Source: Jiangella anatolica | GTDB lineage: Bacteria > Actinomycetota > Actinomycetes > Jiangellales > Jiangellaceae | NCBI RefSeq assembly: GCF_003236295.1 | Contig: NZ_POTW01000007.1 | Coordinates: 1-64,000, forward strand | Direction: 5' to 3' | Length of the DNA stretch: 64,000 nt | Part shown: one piece after another, positions 38,834-47,090 of the stretch | Position numbering within the stretch: the first letter of the stretch is position 1 | Layout: every line of letters starts with the position of its first letter | Translations under genes and position numbers: made by a program | The notes under the pieces: generated by a model | Told to the model about the DNA's origin: nothing | The model's database searches: none | The model's input: only the letters and a program-made list of their open reading frames with translations

Positions 38834-40360
38834 TCAGCCGGCCGGCGTGTACTGGAACAGCTTGGGATTGGTGTAGGCGCCATCGATCTGGATGTCGACC
38901 TCGGGCACCGACACCAGCGTCGACGACGGCCGCGAGAACGCGATGTACCAGTTCTCGTCCAGCAGGAACTGGCCGATCTCCTGGTACGCGACGGCCTGCT
39001 CGTCCGGGTCTCCCTCGCGGGAGCGCCGGATCAGCTCCTGGAGCTCGGCGTTCTCGTACGGGCCCCAGTTCTCGTCGAACATGACGATCCAGTTCGTCTG
39101 CGGCATGTTCACCAGGTAGATCGGGTACCTGTTGGTCTTCGTGACCTCCTGGAGGTAGTTGATCGACTCGCCGCTGTACGGCTCGTAGGTCACGTCGATG
39201 CCGATCTCGGCGAGCGACGTCTGCACGATCGGCTCCAGGTTCGTCGTGTCGAGGAACGTCCCCGCGGTGGCCATCGTCGGGATGGTGACGGAGAACCCGT
39301 CGGCGTACCCGGCCTCGGCCATCAGCTCCTTGGCCCGGTCCAGGTCGTAGGCGTAGCGGTCGTCGGCGCCCTCGATGTAGCTGGCCTGGCCCTCGGCGAA
39401 CTGCTGGCTGCTGGCCGAGCCGAACCCGAGGTTGGTGGCCTGCAGGATCGCCTCGCGGTCGAAGGCCAGCGCCATCGCCTCGCGCACCCGCGGGTCGCCG
39501 AGCGCCGGGACCTGCGTGCCGTTGTGGTCGCTGATGTACATCGTGCCCACGTTGCCGGGACCCTCGGTGACCTTCAGGCCGCTGCCCTGGGCCTCCTGGG
39601 CCAGCGGGATCGTCACCTCGGCGACGTCGAGCTGGCCGGACTTGACCGCGTTGAGCATGGCGACGGGGTCGGCGCAGGCCTGGATGGTGACCCGGTCGTA
39701 CGGGAACTTCTCCGCGTTCCAGTAGTCGGGATTGCGCTCGTAGGTGACGGAGACGTCCGGGACGAACTCCTCGATCAGGTACGGGCCGGAGCCGACCGGC
39801 TCGTCGTGGACCAGGCTCGGGTCGTCGACGATGGCCGGCGACGCGATCGGCGTCAGGCCGAACTGCCACAGCCACTGGTACGACACCGGCTGCTTCGACA
39901 TGACGATGTCCAGCGTGTACTCACCGGTCGCGGTGGCCTCGGCGCCGAACTGGTCGACCACGCGCGGCTTCCAGACGAACGTCTCGCTGGCGAACAGCGC
40001 GTCGAGGTACTTCTCCAGTCCGGCAGCGTCGAAGTGGGTGCCGTCGACGAAGTCGACGTCCTCGCGGAGCTTGAAGCTGATCGTGTAGCCGTCCTCGGAG
40101 ATCTCGAACGACTCCGCGAGCCACGGCTGCGGGTCCACGCCCTCGGCTGTGACCATGATCAGCGGGTCGTAGACGGCCTGGCTGGTCGTCGTGAACAGCT
40201 GCGCGCCCTCCATCGGGTCCCAGGTGGTCCCGAAGAAGCACGACGGGATCGTGATCTCGGAGCTGCCGTCCTCGGCGCTGGACGGCGCCGACGACGAGCA
40301 GGCCGCGCAGATCGCGAGCGGTGCCAGCAGGGCGATCATGGGGCGCCAGGTTCGTCTCAC
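38834..40360 (-). CDS. ABC transporter substrate-binding lipoprotein (SBP family 5)
   Basis: This 508-residue protein has a lipoprotein signal with lipobox ICAAC (Cys about residue 21). SBP_bac_5 features include LAESFEISEDGYTISFKLREDVDFVDGTHFDA, GSGPYLIEEFVPD, YERNPDYWN and REAMALAFDREAILQATN. GTG start with GAGGAG. Although the family is called peptide-binding, many actinobacterial and thermophilic members bind oligosaccharides, and the GH2 enzymes in this regulon point that way. Confidence 0.92.
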   Translation of the reverse strand: MRRTWRPMIALLAPLAICAACSSSAPSSAEDGSSEITIPSCFFGTTWDPMEGAQLFTTTSQAVYDPLIMVTAEGVDPQPWLAESFEISEDGYTISFKLREDVDFVDGTHFDAAGLEKYLDALFASETFVWKPRVVDQFGAEATATGEYTLDIVMSKQPVSYQWLWQFGLTPIASPAIVDDPSLVHDEPVGSGPYLIEEFVPDVSVTYERNPDYWNAEKFPYDRVTIQACADPVAMLNAVKSGQLDVAEVTIPLAQEAQGSGLKVTEGPGNVGTMYISDHNGTQVPALGDPRVREAMALAFDREAILQATNLGFGSASSQQFAEGQASYIEGADDRYAYDLDRAKELMAEAGYADGFSVTIPTMATAGTFLDTTNLEPIVQTSLAEIGIDVTYEPYSGESINYLQEVTKTNRYPIYLVNMPQTNWIVMFDENWGPYENAELQELIRRSREGDPDEQAVAYQEIGQFLLDENWYIAFSRPSSTLVSVPEVDIQIDGAYTNPKLFQYTPAG

Positions 40361-40388
40361 CTCGAACTCCTCTCTCCGTCGCGGGCCG

Positions 40389-41630
40389 TCAGCCGGTGAC
40401 GTCGAGCTCGACCAGCTGGACGTTGAAGGCGTAGTACGGGCGCAGCGCGGCGCTCTCGGCCGCCTTGTCGTCCGGCGACGCGTCCGACGCCCGGATCTCC
40501 CGCATCCGCGCCATGCTCTCGGCCAGCGTGTACGGGCTCTGGAAGTCGGTCCAGACCAGCCAGAACGAGCGGCCGTCGTCGGCGATCCAGTTCGGCACGA
40601 TCTGCGGCTGGTAGCAGCGGGCCTCCTCGTCGCCGCCCGGCGTCCAGGAGGTCTCCTCGTGGAACTGCTCCCACGGCCCCCACGGCGTCTCCGACTGGTA
40701 GAGGCCCAGGTAGCTCGGCTTGCCGAACCAGTCGCCGTCCGGCGCCGGCCCCGTCGCCCAGTTCGCCATGAGGTACAGGTCGAGCCCGGGGTCGTAGGTG
40801 ATGCTCGGCTGCCAGGCGTAGGCGTGCGCCTTCGTGTTGACCCAGCCCGCCGGGAAGGTGTGCACGATGCCGCGGTCCTCGATGTTCGGCGACCACGCGG
40901 CCGACCCGTCCGGCTTGGCCTCGACGAAGTACTCGTAGCGGCCGCGGTCGAGGATGGAGTCCACCGGCACCCGGAACATCACCAGCTGGTTCATGGTGCC
41001 CTCGGTGTTGCCGTTCGGCGCGTAGACGTAGACGTAGCCGTCGGTGTTGAGCCGGTAGCCCTGGCCCATCTGCAGGATGCTGAACAGCGAGAACGTCTCG
41101 CCCGGCTCATTGAGGAAGACCATGTTCCGGCTCGAGCGCTCGTCCCAGTCCTCCCAGTGCACCGGCGTCGACCCGTCCTGGTTCCGCCACGTCGTGCCGC
41201 CGTCGGCGGAGTAGATCAGCTTCGCGCCGATGAACCGCAGCTCGCCGGACTCCATGTGCTCTTCCGTCGTCGGGAGGTTCCAGGTGCTGAGGTACTGGTA
41301 GATCGTGTCGTCGACGGCGAGCGTGCCGAACCCGTAGTACCGGGTCGGGGGAGTGGCGACCTCGAACGGCTCGTCCAGCGGCGTCGACAGGTCCGGGTAT
41401 CCGGGCACGTCGTGGAAGCTCACCGACGACGTGCCGGGGTGCCCGTCGACGCGGTAGAGCCTCGAGTTGTAGTTCTTGCGGACCAGGCCCGGGAATCCGG
41501 ACCCGTCGCACAGCGCGACGTAGAGCGAGCCGTCACCGGCCCACGTCGAGTACCAGTTGTCGCCCTGTCCGCCGAGGCGCTGGATCGTGTCATCGCGCCG
41601 GACGGCCCCGGCAACGCGCGGTCGAGTCAT
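40389..41630 (-). CDS. DUF4185-type beta-propeller protein, possible glycosidase
   Basis: This 413-residue protein starts at an ATG with GGAGGAG. Repeated motifs such as NWYSTWAGDGSLYVALCDGSGF, LIYSADGGTTWRNQDG, AWQPSITYDPGLDLYLMANW and FWLVWTDFQSPY resemble the five-bladed propellers of GH43-like and DUF4185 proteins. No signal peptide is visible. It is the first gene of the transporter operon, 28 bp before the binding protein, and sits directly behind operator pair F. A cytoplasmic oligosaccharide-processing role is an inference. Confidence 0.65.
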   Translation of the reverse strand: MTRPRVAGAVRRDDTIQRLGGQGDNWYSTWAGDGSLYVALCDGSGFPGLVRKNYNSRLYRVDGHPGTSSVSFHDVPGYPDLSTPLDEPFEVATPPTRYYGFGTLAVDDTIYQYLSTWNLPTTEEHMESGELRFIGAKLIYSADGGTTWRNQDGSTPVHWEDWDERSSRNMVFLNEPGETFSLFSILQMGQGYRLNTDGYVYVYAPNGNTEGTMNQLVMFRVPVDSILDRGRYEYFVEAKPDGSAAWSPNIEDRGIVHTFPAGWVNTKAHAYAWQPSITYDPGLDLYLMANWATGPAPDGDWFGKPSYLGLYQSETPWGPWEQFHEETSWTPGGDEEARCYQPQIVPNWIADDGRSFWLVWTDFQSPYTLAESMARMREIRASDASPDDKAAESAALRPYYAFNVQLVELDVTG

Positions 41631-41739
41631 CTCGTCTGCTCCTCCCCTTGATCGGCCGAGTGGGCGCGACCGGGTCCCGTGGCGACCGGAACGGGGTGAC
41701 GGCAGGAGTCCTCGAGTCACGGCCGCGTTGCCGGTCGTC

Positions 41740-41770
41740 GAACGTTTGCTCAGTGCGTGAACACTTGCAC
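41740..41770. promoter_or_regulatory. Tandem operator pair F (SorC-type), transporter operon promoter
   Basis: GAACGTTTGCTC at 41740-41751 and GAACACTTGCAC at 41759-41770 are 19 bp apart, about 110 bp upstream of the DUF4185 gene. The first differs by one base from the 21787 copy. The rest of the 249-bp region (41631-41879) holds no gene that I can support. Confidence 0.6.
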
Positions 41771-41879
41771 ACCCGGCCGCGACGGTCAAGAGGTGAGCAG
41801 GCATGTCGAGAACCCGCCACCGGCTCCGTCCCAGGGGCGAACACGGCCACCCGGGCCGTACCGCACCAGGGAGAACATG

Positions 41880-42449
41880 ATGCGACGACTCGTCGTGCAG
41901 CAGTGGGTGACCGTCGACAACATCGCCGCGGAGGAGGACGGCGGGCTGAGCTTCGTGTCGGGGGAACCCTTCTCCGACGCCAGCGACCCCGCGTTCAAGG
42001 CGAACCTGATGGGGTTCATCGACTCCGTCGACACGATGGTGCTCGGCGCCGCCACCTACGCCATGTCCAAGGACTACTGGCCGCACGCCCGCGAGCAGGG
42101 CGAGTACGGCGAGAAGCTCAACGCCCTCACCAAGGTCGTCGCCTCCTCGACGCTGGACGAGGCGCCCTGGGGCGACTTTCCCGCCGCGGCCGTGACGCGC
42201 GACCCGGTCGCCACGCTCCGGGAGCTCAAGGAGCAGGACGGCAAGGACATCTGGCTGTGGGGGAGCCTGTCGCTCATGCACACCCTGCTCGACGCCGGCG
42301 TCGTCGACGAGGTCCGGCTGCTGGTCTGCCCGGTGACGCGCGGCCGGGGAACGCGCGTCTTCACCGGCTCGCACGACCTGACGGTGCTCGAGGCCACCGC
42401 GTTCGACAACGGCCTGGCGATCCTGCGCTACGAGGTCAGGACCTCCTGA
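41880..42449 (+). CDS. Dihydrofolate reductase / RibD C-terminal family protein
   Basis: This protein of about 189 residues has the RibD_C/DHFR-like fold: LVVQQWVTVDNIAAEEDGG, VDTMVLGAATYAMSKDYWP, LTKVVASSTLDEAPWGDF, GKDIWLWGSLSLMHTLLDAGVVDEVRLLVCPVTRGRG. Such YyaP/YwjB-like proteins are NADPH-dependent reductases of unknown substrate. Tandem ATGs lie at 41877 and 41880; AGGGAG is better spaced for the second. It converges with the acyltransferase gene and overlaps it by 14 bp. It appears unrelated to the flanking catabolic operons. Confidence 0.82.
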   Translation: MRRLVVQQWVTVDNIAAEEDGGLSFVSGEPFSDASDPAFKANLMGFIDSVDTMVLGAATYAMSKDYWPHAREQGEYGEKLNALTKVVASSTLDEAPWGDFPAAAVTRDPVATLRELKEQDGKDIWLWGSLSLMHTLLDAGVVDEVRLLVCPVTRGRGTRVFTGSHDLTVLEATAFDNGLAILRYEVRTS

Positions 42450-43014
42450 CCTTGATGACGCGGGCCGGCACGCCCGCCACCACGCTGAACGGCGGCACGT
42501 CGCGGGTGACGACGGCGCCGGCGGCGAGCACGCTGCCGGCGCCGACGGTCACGCCGGCGACGACCGTGACGCGGCCGGCGATCCAGACGTCGTCGCCGAT
42601 GGTGATCGGCGCGGCCTCGAGTCCCTGCTCGTGGATCGGGCGGTCCGGGTCGGCGAAGACGTGGTTGGCGCCGATCAGCATCGCGTGCGGCGCCACCCGC
42701 ACCCCGTCGCCGAACGTGACCCGACCGCCCGGATAGCCGACGATGACGGAGTACGCCTGCGCCGAGCAGTCGTCGCCGAAGGCCACGTCGCCCTGGACGA
42801 CGGCGCCGGGCGCGACCAGGCAGCGTTCGCCGAAGACGATCCGGCCGTCGCGGGGATGGATCCGCGCCTCCGGGTGCAGCAGGCACGATGCGGGCGCGGT
42901 GACGCCGTCATGGCGGCGCGCCCTGGCCAGCCCGGCGCGGGCCACCAGCCGGCTCGCCGCCGTGGCACGAGACGGCTGGCTCGCGCCCCGGTCCAGCCAC
43001 GACCACACGCTCAT
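42436..43014 (-). CDS. Left-handed beta-helix (hexapeptide) acyltransferase
   Basis: In this 192-residue protein, hexapeptide repeats run from about residue 45 to 180 (CLVAPGAVVQGDVAFGDDCSAQAYSVIVG, VTFGDGVRVAPHAMLIGANHVF), ending in ITIGDDVWIAGRVTVVAGVTVGAGSVLAAGAVVTRDVPPFSVVAGVPARVIKVR, the usual O-acetyltransferase C-terminus with its catalytic His in GANHVF. The N-terminal 45 residues are basic. It overlaps the propeller gene by 4 bp and is the last gene of the ten-gene operon. The acceptor may be a sugar derived from the imported glycan. Confidence 0.88.
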   Translation of the reverse strand: MSVWSWLDRGASQPSRATAASRLVARAGLARARRHDGVTAPASCLLHPEARIHPRDGRIVFGERCLVAPGAVVQGDVAFGDDCSAQAYSVIVGYPGGRVTFGDGVRVAPHAMLIGANHVFADPDRPIHEQGLEAAPITIGDDVWIAGRVTVVAGVTVGAGSVLAAGAVVTRDVPPFSVVAGVPARVIKVRRS

Positions 43015-44186
43015 CGCGGCGTCGCCACCTCGACGAGCACGGCGTCGGCGCCGGGCAGCGCGTTGGCCAGCACCCGGTCGCCGGACGGGTGGAAGACCGG
43101 GTGGTGGTCGGTGCTCAGCGGCGTGCGCCCGCCCGGATGCGTCGCGCCGCGGAACTTGGGCAGCTCGGTCCGCGCCACCTCCGCGCCGGTTGCTCGGGAG
43201 ACGAACACGACGGCGCCGCCGGTGGGCGTCGCCTCGTCGGTGACCAGCAGATCGGGATCCGCAGGACTCGCCGACGGGTGGCCGCCGCTGTCGTGGTCGC
43301 TCAGCTTGCGGTACCCGGTGCCGTCGTGACGGACCTCGGCCAGGCACATCCGGTCCGGCCGGTCCGGGTCGGGACCGTAGCCGATCAGCCGCTCGTCGTC
43401 CGGCTGCCACGACCAGTGCACGCCGGGCGCGCCGAAGCTGAGGTCGACGGCCAGCCGGACGTCGCTCAGGTCGGCGCGTGCGGTCATGACGTAGCCGACC
43501 TTCGGCTCGCCCCGGCTGTACGTCGCGAGGTGGTTGCCGAAGTAGAACAGCAGCCGCGAGCAGTCCGGGCTCCACCGCACGCAGTACGTCATCAATGAGA
43601 GCCCGCCATCCTGGTCGCGGTCGGCGAGCAGCAGCCGGTCGCGCTCCGGGTGCTCGTCGAGGACCTGCTGGACGGTCAGCACCAGCTCGCTGCGCCCGGC
43701 GTCGAAGTCGTGCGCGAACAGCCCGTGCTGGTCGCGCTTCCCGAACGGGACGGGCGACGCGTCGGCGCGGTAGACGCCGTCGCCCGCCCCGGCCGCGTGC
43801 AGCATGCCGAGCAGCCCCGACAGCAGCGGCGCGTCGCCGGGCGGCGCGCCCTCGAGGTCGCCGTCCAGAACGGCCTCGGCGCCGGTGGCCGGCTCGCGCC
43901 GCACCACCTGCGGCCGCTGCAGGGTGCCGCGGGTGTAGTACACGTACCGGGCGTCCGGCGACCAGGTCTGCCACCGGCCGGTGTGCCAGAACGACGCCTC
44001 GACCGGCCCGTCGCCGAACCGGTCGACCACCTCGCCGTCGGGGGACAGGACGAGCACCTCGCCCGTGCCCCGGGCCGGGTCGCCGCCGGCGGTGAGAACG
44101 CGGCCGCTGCCGTCCGGTGCGTACGGCACGACGGTGTAGTAGGCGTGCACGAGCCACCGGCCGGGCACGGACAGCGTTCTCACCAC
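43011..44186 (-). CDS. TolB-like/oligogalacturonate-lyase-like beta-propeller protein
   Basis: This 391-residue protein has repeated blades such as FWHTGRWQTWSPDARYVYYTRG, YCVRWSPDCSRLLFYFGNH, VHWSWQPDDERLIGYG and HHPVFHPSGDRVLANAL, as in TolB/WD40-like and PL22 oligogalacturonate lyases. No signal peptide is visible, so it is cytoplasmic, as oligogalacturonate lyases are. The GTG at 44186 has AAAGGA upstream and lies 12 bp after the beta-helix gene. The catalytic His-Mn2+ arrangement of PL22 cannot be confirmed by eye. Confidence 0.7.
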   Translation of the reverse strand: MVRTLSVPGRWLVHAYYTVVPYAPDGSGRVLTAGGDPARGTGEVLVLSPDGEVVDRFGDGPVEASFWHTGRWQTWSPDARYVYYTRGTLQRPQVVRREPATGAEAVLDGDLEGAPPGDAPLLSGLLGMLHAAGAGDGVYRADASPVPFGKRDQHGLFAHDFDAGRSELVLTVQQVLDEHPERDRLLLADRDQDGGLSLMTYCVRWSPDCSRLLFYFGNHLATYSRGEPKVGYVMTARADLSDVRLAVDLSFGAPGVHWSWQPDDERLIGYGPDPDRPDRMCLAEVRHDGTGYRKLSDHDSGGHPSASPADPDLLVTDEATPTGGAVVFVSRATGAEVARTELPKFRGATHPGGRTPLSTDHHPVFHPSGDRVLANALPGADAVLVEVATPR

Positions 44187-44198
44187 CGGCGAATCCTT

Positions 44199-47048
44199 TC
44201 AGCTGTTGACGGCGTCGACGGACAGGTCGGTCACGAGCGCGAACTCTTCAAGTGACGAGGTCATGGCCAGCTCCTCGACGTACGGGAAGTCCAGCCGCAG
44301 ATTGTTGAGCCTCGCTGCACCGGTCAGCGCCGGATGGCTCAGCTCGAGGTAGTACGTGGCAGGTCCGCTGCTGGGCGCGAGGTTGAACGTCAGCTTCTTG
44401 TTCGGGTCGGGTGCGGGCTCGGCCATCGTGGTGAAGAAGACGTTCATCCGCATCGTCGGCGAGCCGTTGGCGAAGGTCAGCTTCAGGTAGCGCTGGTCGC
44501 TGGCGTCGATGTCGAGCTGGTTCTGCGTCAGCACGTATGGCGCCGGCGAATCGTTGTCGGCCTCCCGCTTGAGGACGAGGTCGCCGTTCGTCCGGTTCCA
44601 CGACGACACGTTGCCGATCGTGACGCCGTCGGTGTCCTCCTCGAAGTCCCAGCTCGGCTCGGTCACCGTCGGGAGGGCGGACTGGCTGAGCGTGATCGAG
44701 TCGACGTCGATGATGCCCGCCGCCGCGGTCTCGTCGGGGAGGTCCAGCCGCAGCCGGGTGATGGTGCCGGCCCAGGCGGCCGTGCCCGTCACCGGGATGA
44801 CGATCTCCTGCGGCGAGGTCATCGCCGCCGGGACGGTGAAGGGGATGCGCTGGGTGGCGTTCCAGGTCGGGTCCGCGGCGGTGGTGAAGTAGAGCCGGCC
44901 CTGCGTCGCGGTGCCTGGGTTGCGCAGCGTGATCTTGACGGCGGCTACCGTCGACGCCGCGACGTTCAGGCCGGCGGGACTGTGCATGTAGGAGTCCGCG
45001 CAGCTGGGGGTGTACTGCAGCCGCCCGCCGGTGGCGGCGAGCGTGACGCAGTTGCCGGCCGTCCAGCCCTGCGGTCCGGCCGCGAAGCCCCAGCCGGTCG
45101 GCGTCAGCCCGGGGAACCCGAGAGCACGCGGCGCCCTGACGGTCCCATACGTGATCGGCAGGCCGGAGTTGTTGATGAAGGCCGGGGTGCGGAAGTCGCC
45201 GGTCACATCGCTGATCGTGACCCCGGTGGCGCCGCCGTTGACGATGACGCCGGCACGCACCGCCGCCATGGTGGGATCGACCACGTCGAGATCACGGACG
45301 GTGACAGTGTGCGGCTGGTTCGTGAGCGTGCCGAGCTGGATCGGGTGGATGCTGCTTCCCGCCGCCGGCGTGACGTCGTTGCCGGTCATGGTGATGCCGC
45401 GGCCGTGCTCGGCGCGGACCGCCGGGACGGTGATGCCGGTGAACCGGTTGTTGGTGATGGTGAACCCGGTCGCCGACGAGTCACTGGCGCCGGCGATGGC
45501 GTCGCCGCCGATGACGATGGCGCCCCGGTAGTCCTGCCGGATGAAGTCGTTGTTGTCGATGGTGAGGTTGGCGTTGATCGGGCCCTCGCCGCCGTTCGTC
45601 GCGACGGTGTGCACCAGCAGCCCCGCGGGAGTGTCGATGAAGTCGTTGCCGCTGACCAGCACGTCGCGGCCGTGCGGACGGATGCCGTGGCCGCGCAGGT
45701 TGCCGAACCGGTTGTTCGTGATGTCCACATCGGCGAACGTGGCGTTCGGGTTGAGGATCAGGGCGCCGTCGGACATGCCGGCGATGTTGCTGGTGAAGGT
45801 GACGGTGCCGCAGACGAGGGGAGCGTCGAGGTGACACGTGTCCGATGTCGCGGACACCTTGTCGACGGTGGTCGAGCCGAGGAGCCTCCGCGTCTCGAGG
45901 TCGTAGATCTCGACCGGATCGTCCTCGCGGAAGACGGAGTCGTGGCCCTCGATCTCGACGGCGGTGGCGATCACGGTGACCTGCTTCTGGGTGCCGGGGA
46001 TCACGCCGACGCCGCCGCGGGAGATCATGGTGAAGTTGATCGCGTCGTCGCCGCTGCCCTCGAACACGGACTCGTCGACGATCAGCTTGCCGCGGTTGTA
46101 GGTGGTCAGGTGCACGGCGTCGCGCGTCGAGCTGAGCAGCCGGCCCGGCCCCGGATAGGTCTCGTAGTCGCGCAGCGTCAGGTTCTCCATGCCCGACGAC
46201 CAGAGCCCCATGTAGTTCGAGGCCAGGTTCGTCACCCGCTCGATGACGATGTCCTTGTTGCGGCGCAGGCTGAGGGTCATGCCCTCACCGACAGCGGTGG
46301 CGAGCGCGATGCGCTGGCCGTTGAAGAACGTCGAGCTGGCGATGTCCGTGTAGTACAGCCGGTAGCGGCCCGGTCCCGAGATCCGTTCGCGCCAGCCGGC
46401 GGCACGGCCCGTGTTCGGGTAGAAGAACCGCACCGTGAGCTGGCCGTCGTCGTCCAGCGGGAAGCCGATCAGACCCGGGCTGACGGTGGCGCCGTCGTCG
46501 TTCACATAGGGGTTGAACATGGTCGACGCCAGGTCCGGGTACCGGTCCTCCACCACCGGGTTGTCATGCCCCTCCACCTCGACGTCGATGTATCCCAACG
46601 CGGCGTTGGACTGGTCGACGACGGTGAGCTGGGTCCACGGCAGATACGCGTTCGGCCGGTCCAGTCGCAGGTCCTGCAGGGTGACGTCCTCGCAGTCGCG
46701 GATGTCGAACGCGTTCAGCCGGTCACCGAGGGTCAGCAGAAGGGTGCCGCCGTCATTCTGCCCGGCGCCGCGGATGGTGATCCGGTCCGCGTCGTACAGC
46801 TTGAGTGGTGCGTCGATCCGGAACTCCCCGCTGGGGAACGTGACGGTGGCGGTCCGGGCCGGATCGGCGGCGGTGTAGGTCTTGGCGTTGGTGAGGACCT
46901 GCTGGATGGTGGCGGCGGTGGCGCCGGGCGCGATGGGAAAGTCCTGGGTGTCCGCTTGCGCGGGCAGGACGGCGGCCGGGCCGGCGAGGGCGGCGGCGGC
47001 CAGGGTCAGGGCGGCGAGAACGCGCGCGAACGCACGGTGGTGTCTCAT
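44199..47048 (-). CDS. Secreted right-handed parallel beta-helix protein, candidate glycoside hydrolase or lyase
   Basis: This 949-residue protein has a clear Sec signal (to about residue 32, ..LPAQA-DT). The beta-helix from about 35 to 630 has a pectate-lyase-3-like entry (ATIQQVLTNAKTYTAADPARTATVTFPSGEFRI). Its motifs include GSGDDAINFTMISRG, a DD pair reminiscent of GH110 and other helix glycosidases, and ITNNRFGNLRGHGIRPHGRDVLVSGNDF. Two C-terminal beta-sandwich modules follow (about 650-770 and 790-949), probably carbohydrate-binding. It lies 42 bp after the double-ATPase gene. The family is uncertain: GH110-like by pattern or a new lyase. Confidence 0.75.
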   Translation of the reverse strand: MRHHRAFARVLAALTLAAAALAGPAAVLPAQADTQDFPIAPGATAATIQQVLTNAKTYTAADPARTATVTFPSGEFRIDAPLKLYDADRITIRGAGQNDGGTLLLTLGDRLNAFDIRDCEDVTLQDLRLDRPNAYLPWTQLTVVDQSNAALGYIDVEVEGHDNPVVEDRYPDLASTMFNPYVNDDGATVSPGLIGFPLDDDGQLTVRFFYPNTGRAAGWRERISGPGRYRLYYTDIASSTFFNGQRIALATAVGEGMTLSLRRNKDIVIERVTNLASNYMGLWSSGMENLTLRDYETYPGPGRLLSSTRDAVHLTTYNRGKLIVDESVFEGSGDDAINFTMISRGGVGVIPGTQKQVTVIATAVEIEGHDSVFREDDPVEIYDLETRRLLGSTTVDKVSATSDTCHLDAPLVCGTVTFTSNIAGMSDGALILNPNATFADVDITNNRFGNLRGHGIRPHGRDVLVSGNDFIDTPAGLLVHTVATNGGEGPINANLTIDNNDFIRQDYRGAIVIGGDAIAGASDSSATGFTITNNRFTGITVPAVRAEHGRGITMTGNDVTPAAGSSIHPIQLGTLTNQPHTVTVRDLDVVDPTMAAVRAGVIVNGGATGVTISDVTGDFRTPAFINNSGLPITYGTVRAPRALGFPGLTPTGWGFAAGPQGWTAGNCVTLAATGGRLQYTPSCADSYMHSPAGLNVAASTVAAVKITLRNPGTATQGRLYFTTAADPTWNATQRIPFTVPAAMTSPQEIVIPVTGTAAWAGTITRLRLDLPDETAAAGIIDVDSITLSQSALPTVTEPSWDFEEDTDGVTIGNVSSWNRTNGDLVLKREADNDSPAPYVLTQNQLDIDASDQRYLKLTFANGSPTMRMNVFFTTMAEPAPDPNKKLTFNLAPSSGPATYYLELSHPALTGAARLNNLRLDFPYVEELAMTSSLEEFALVTDLSVDAVNS

Positions 47049-47090
47049 GCTGACTCCTCACACTTCGTCGTGATCGAGCAACACAGAACG

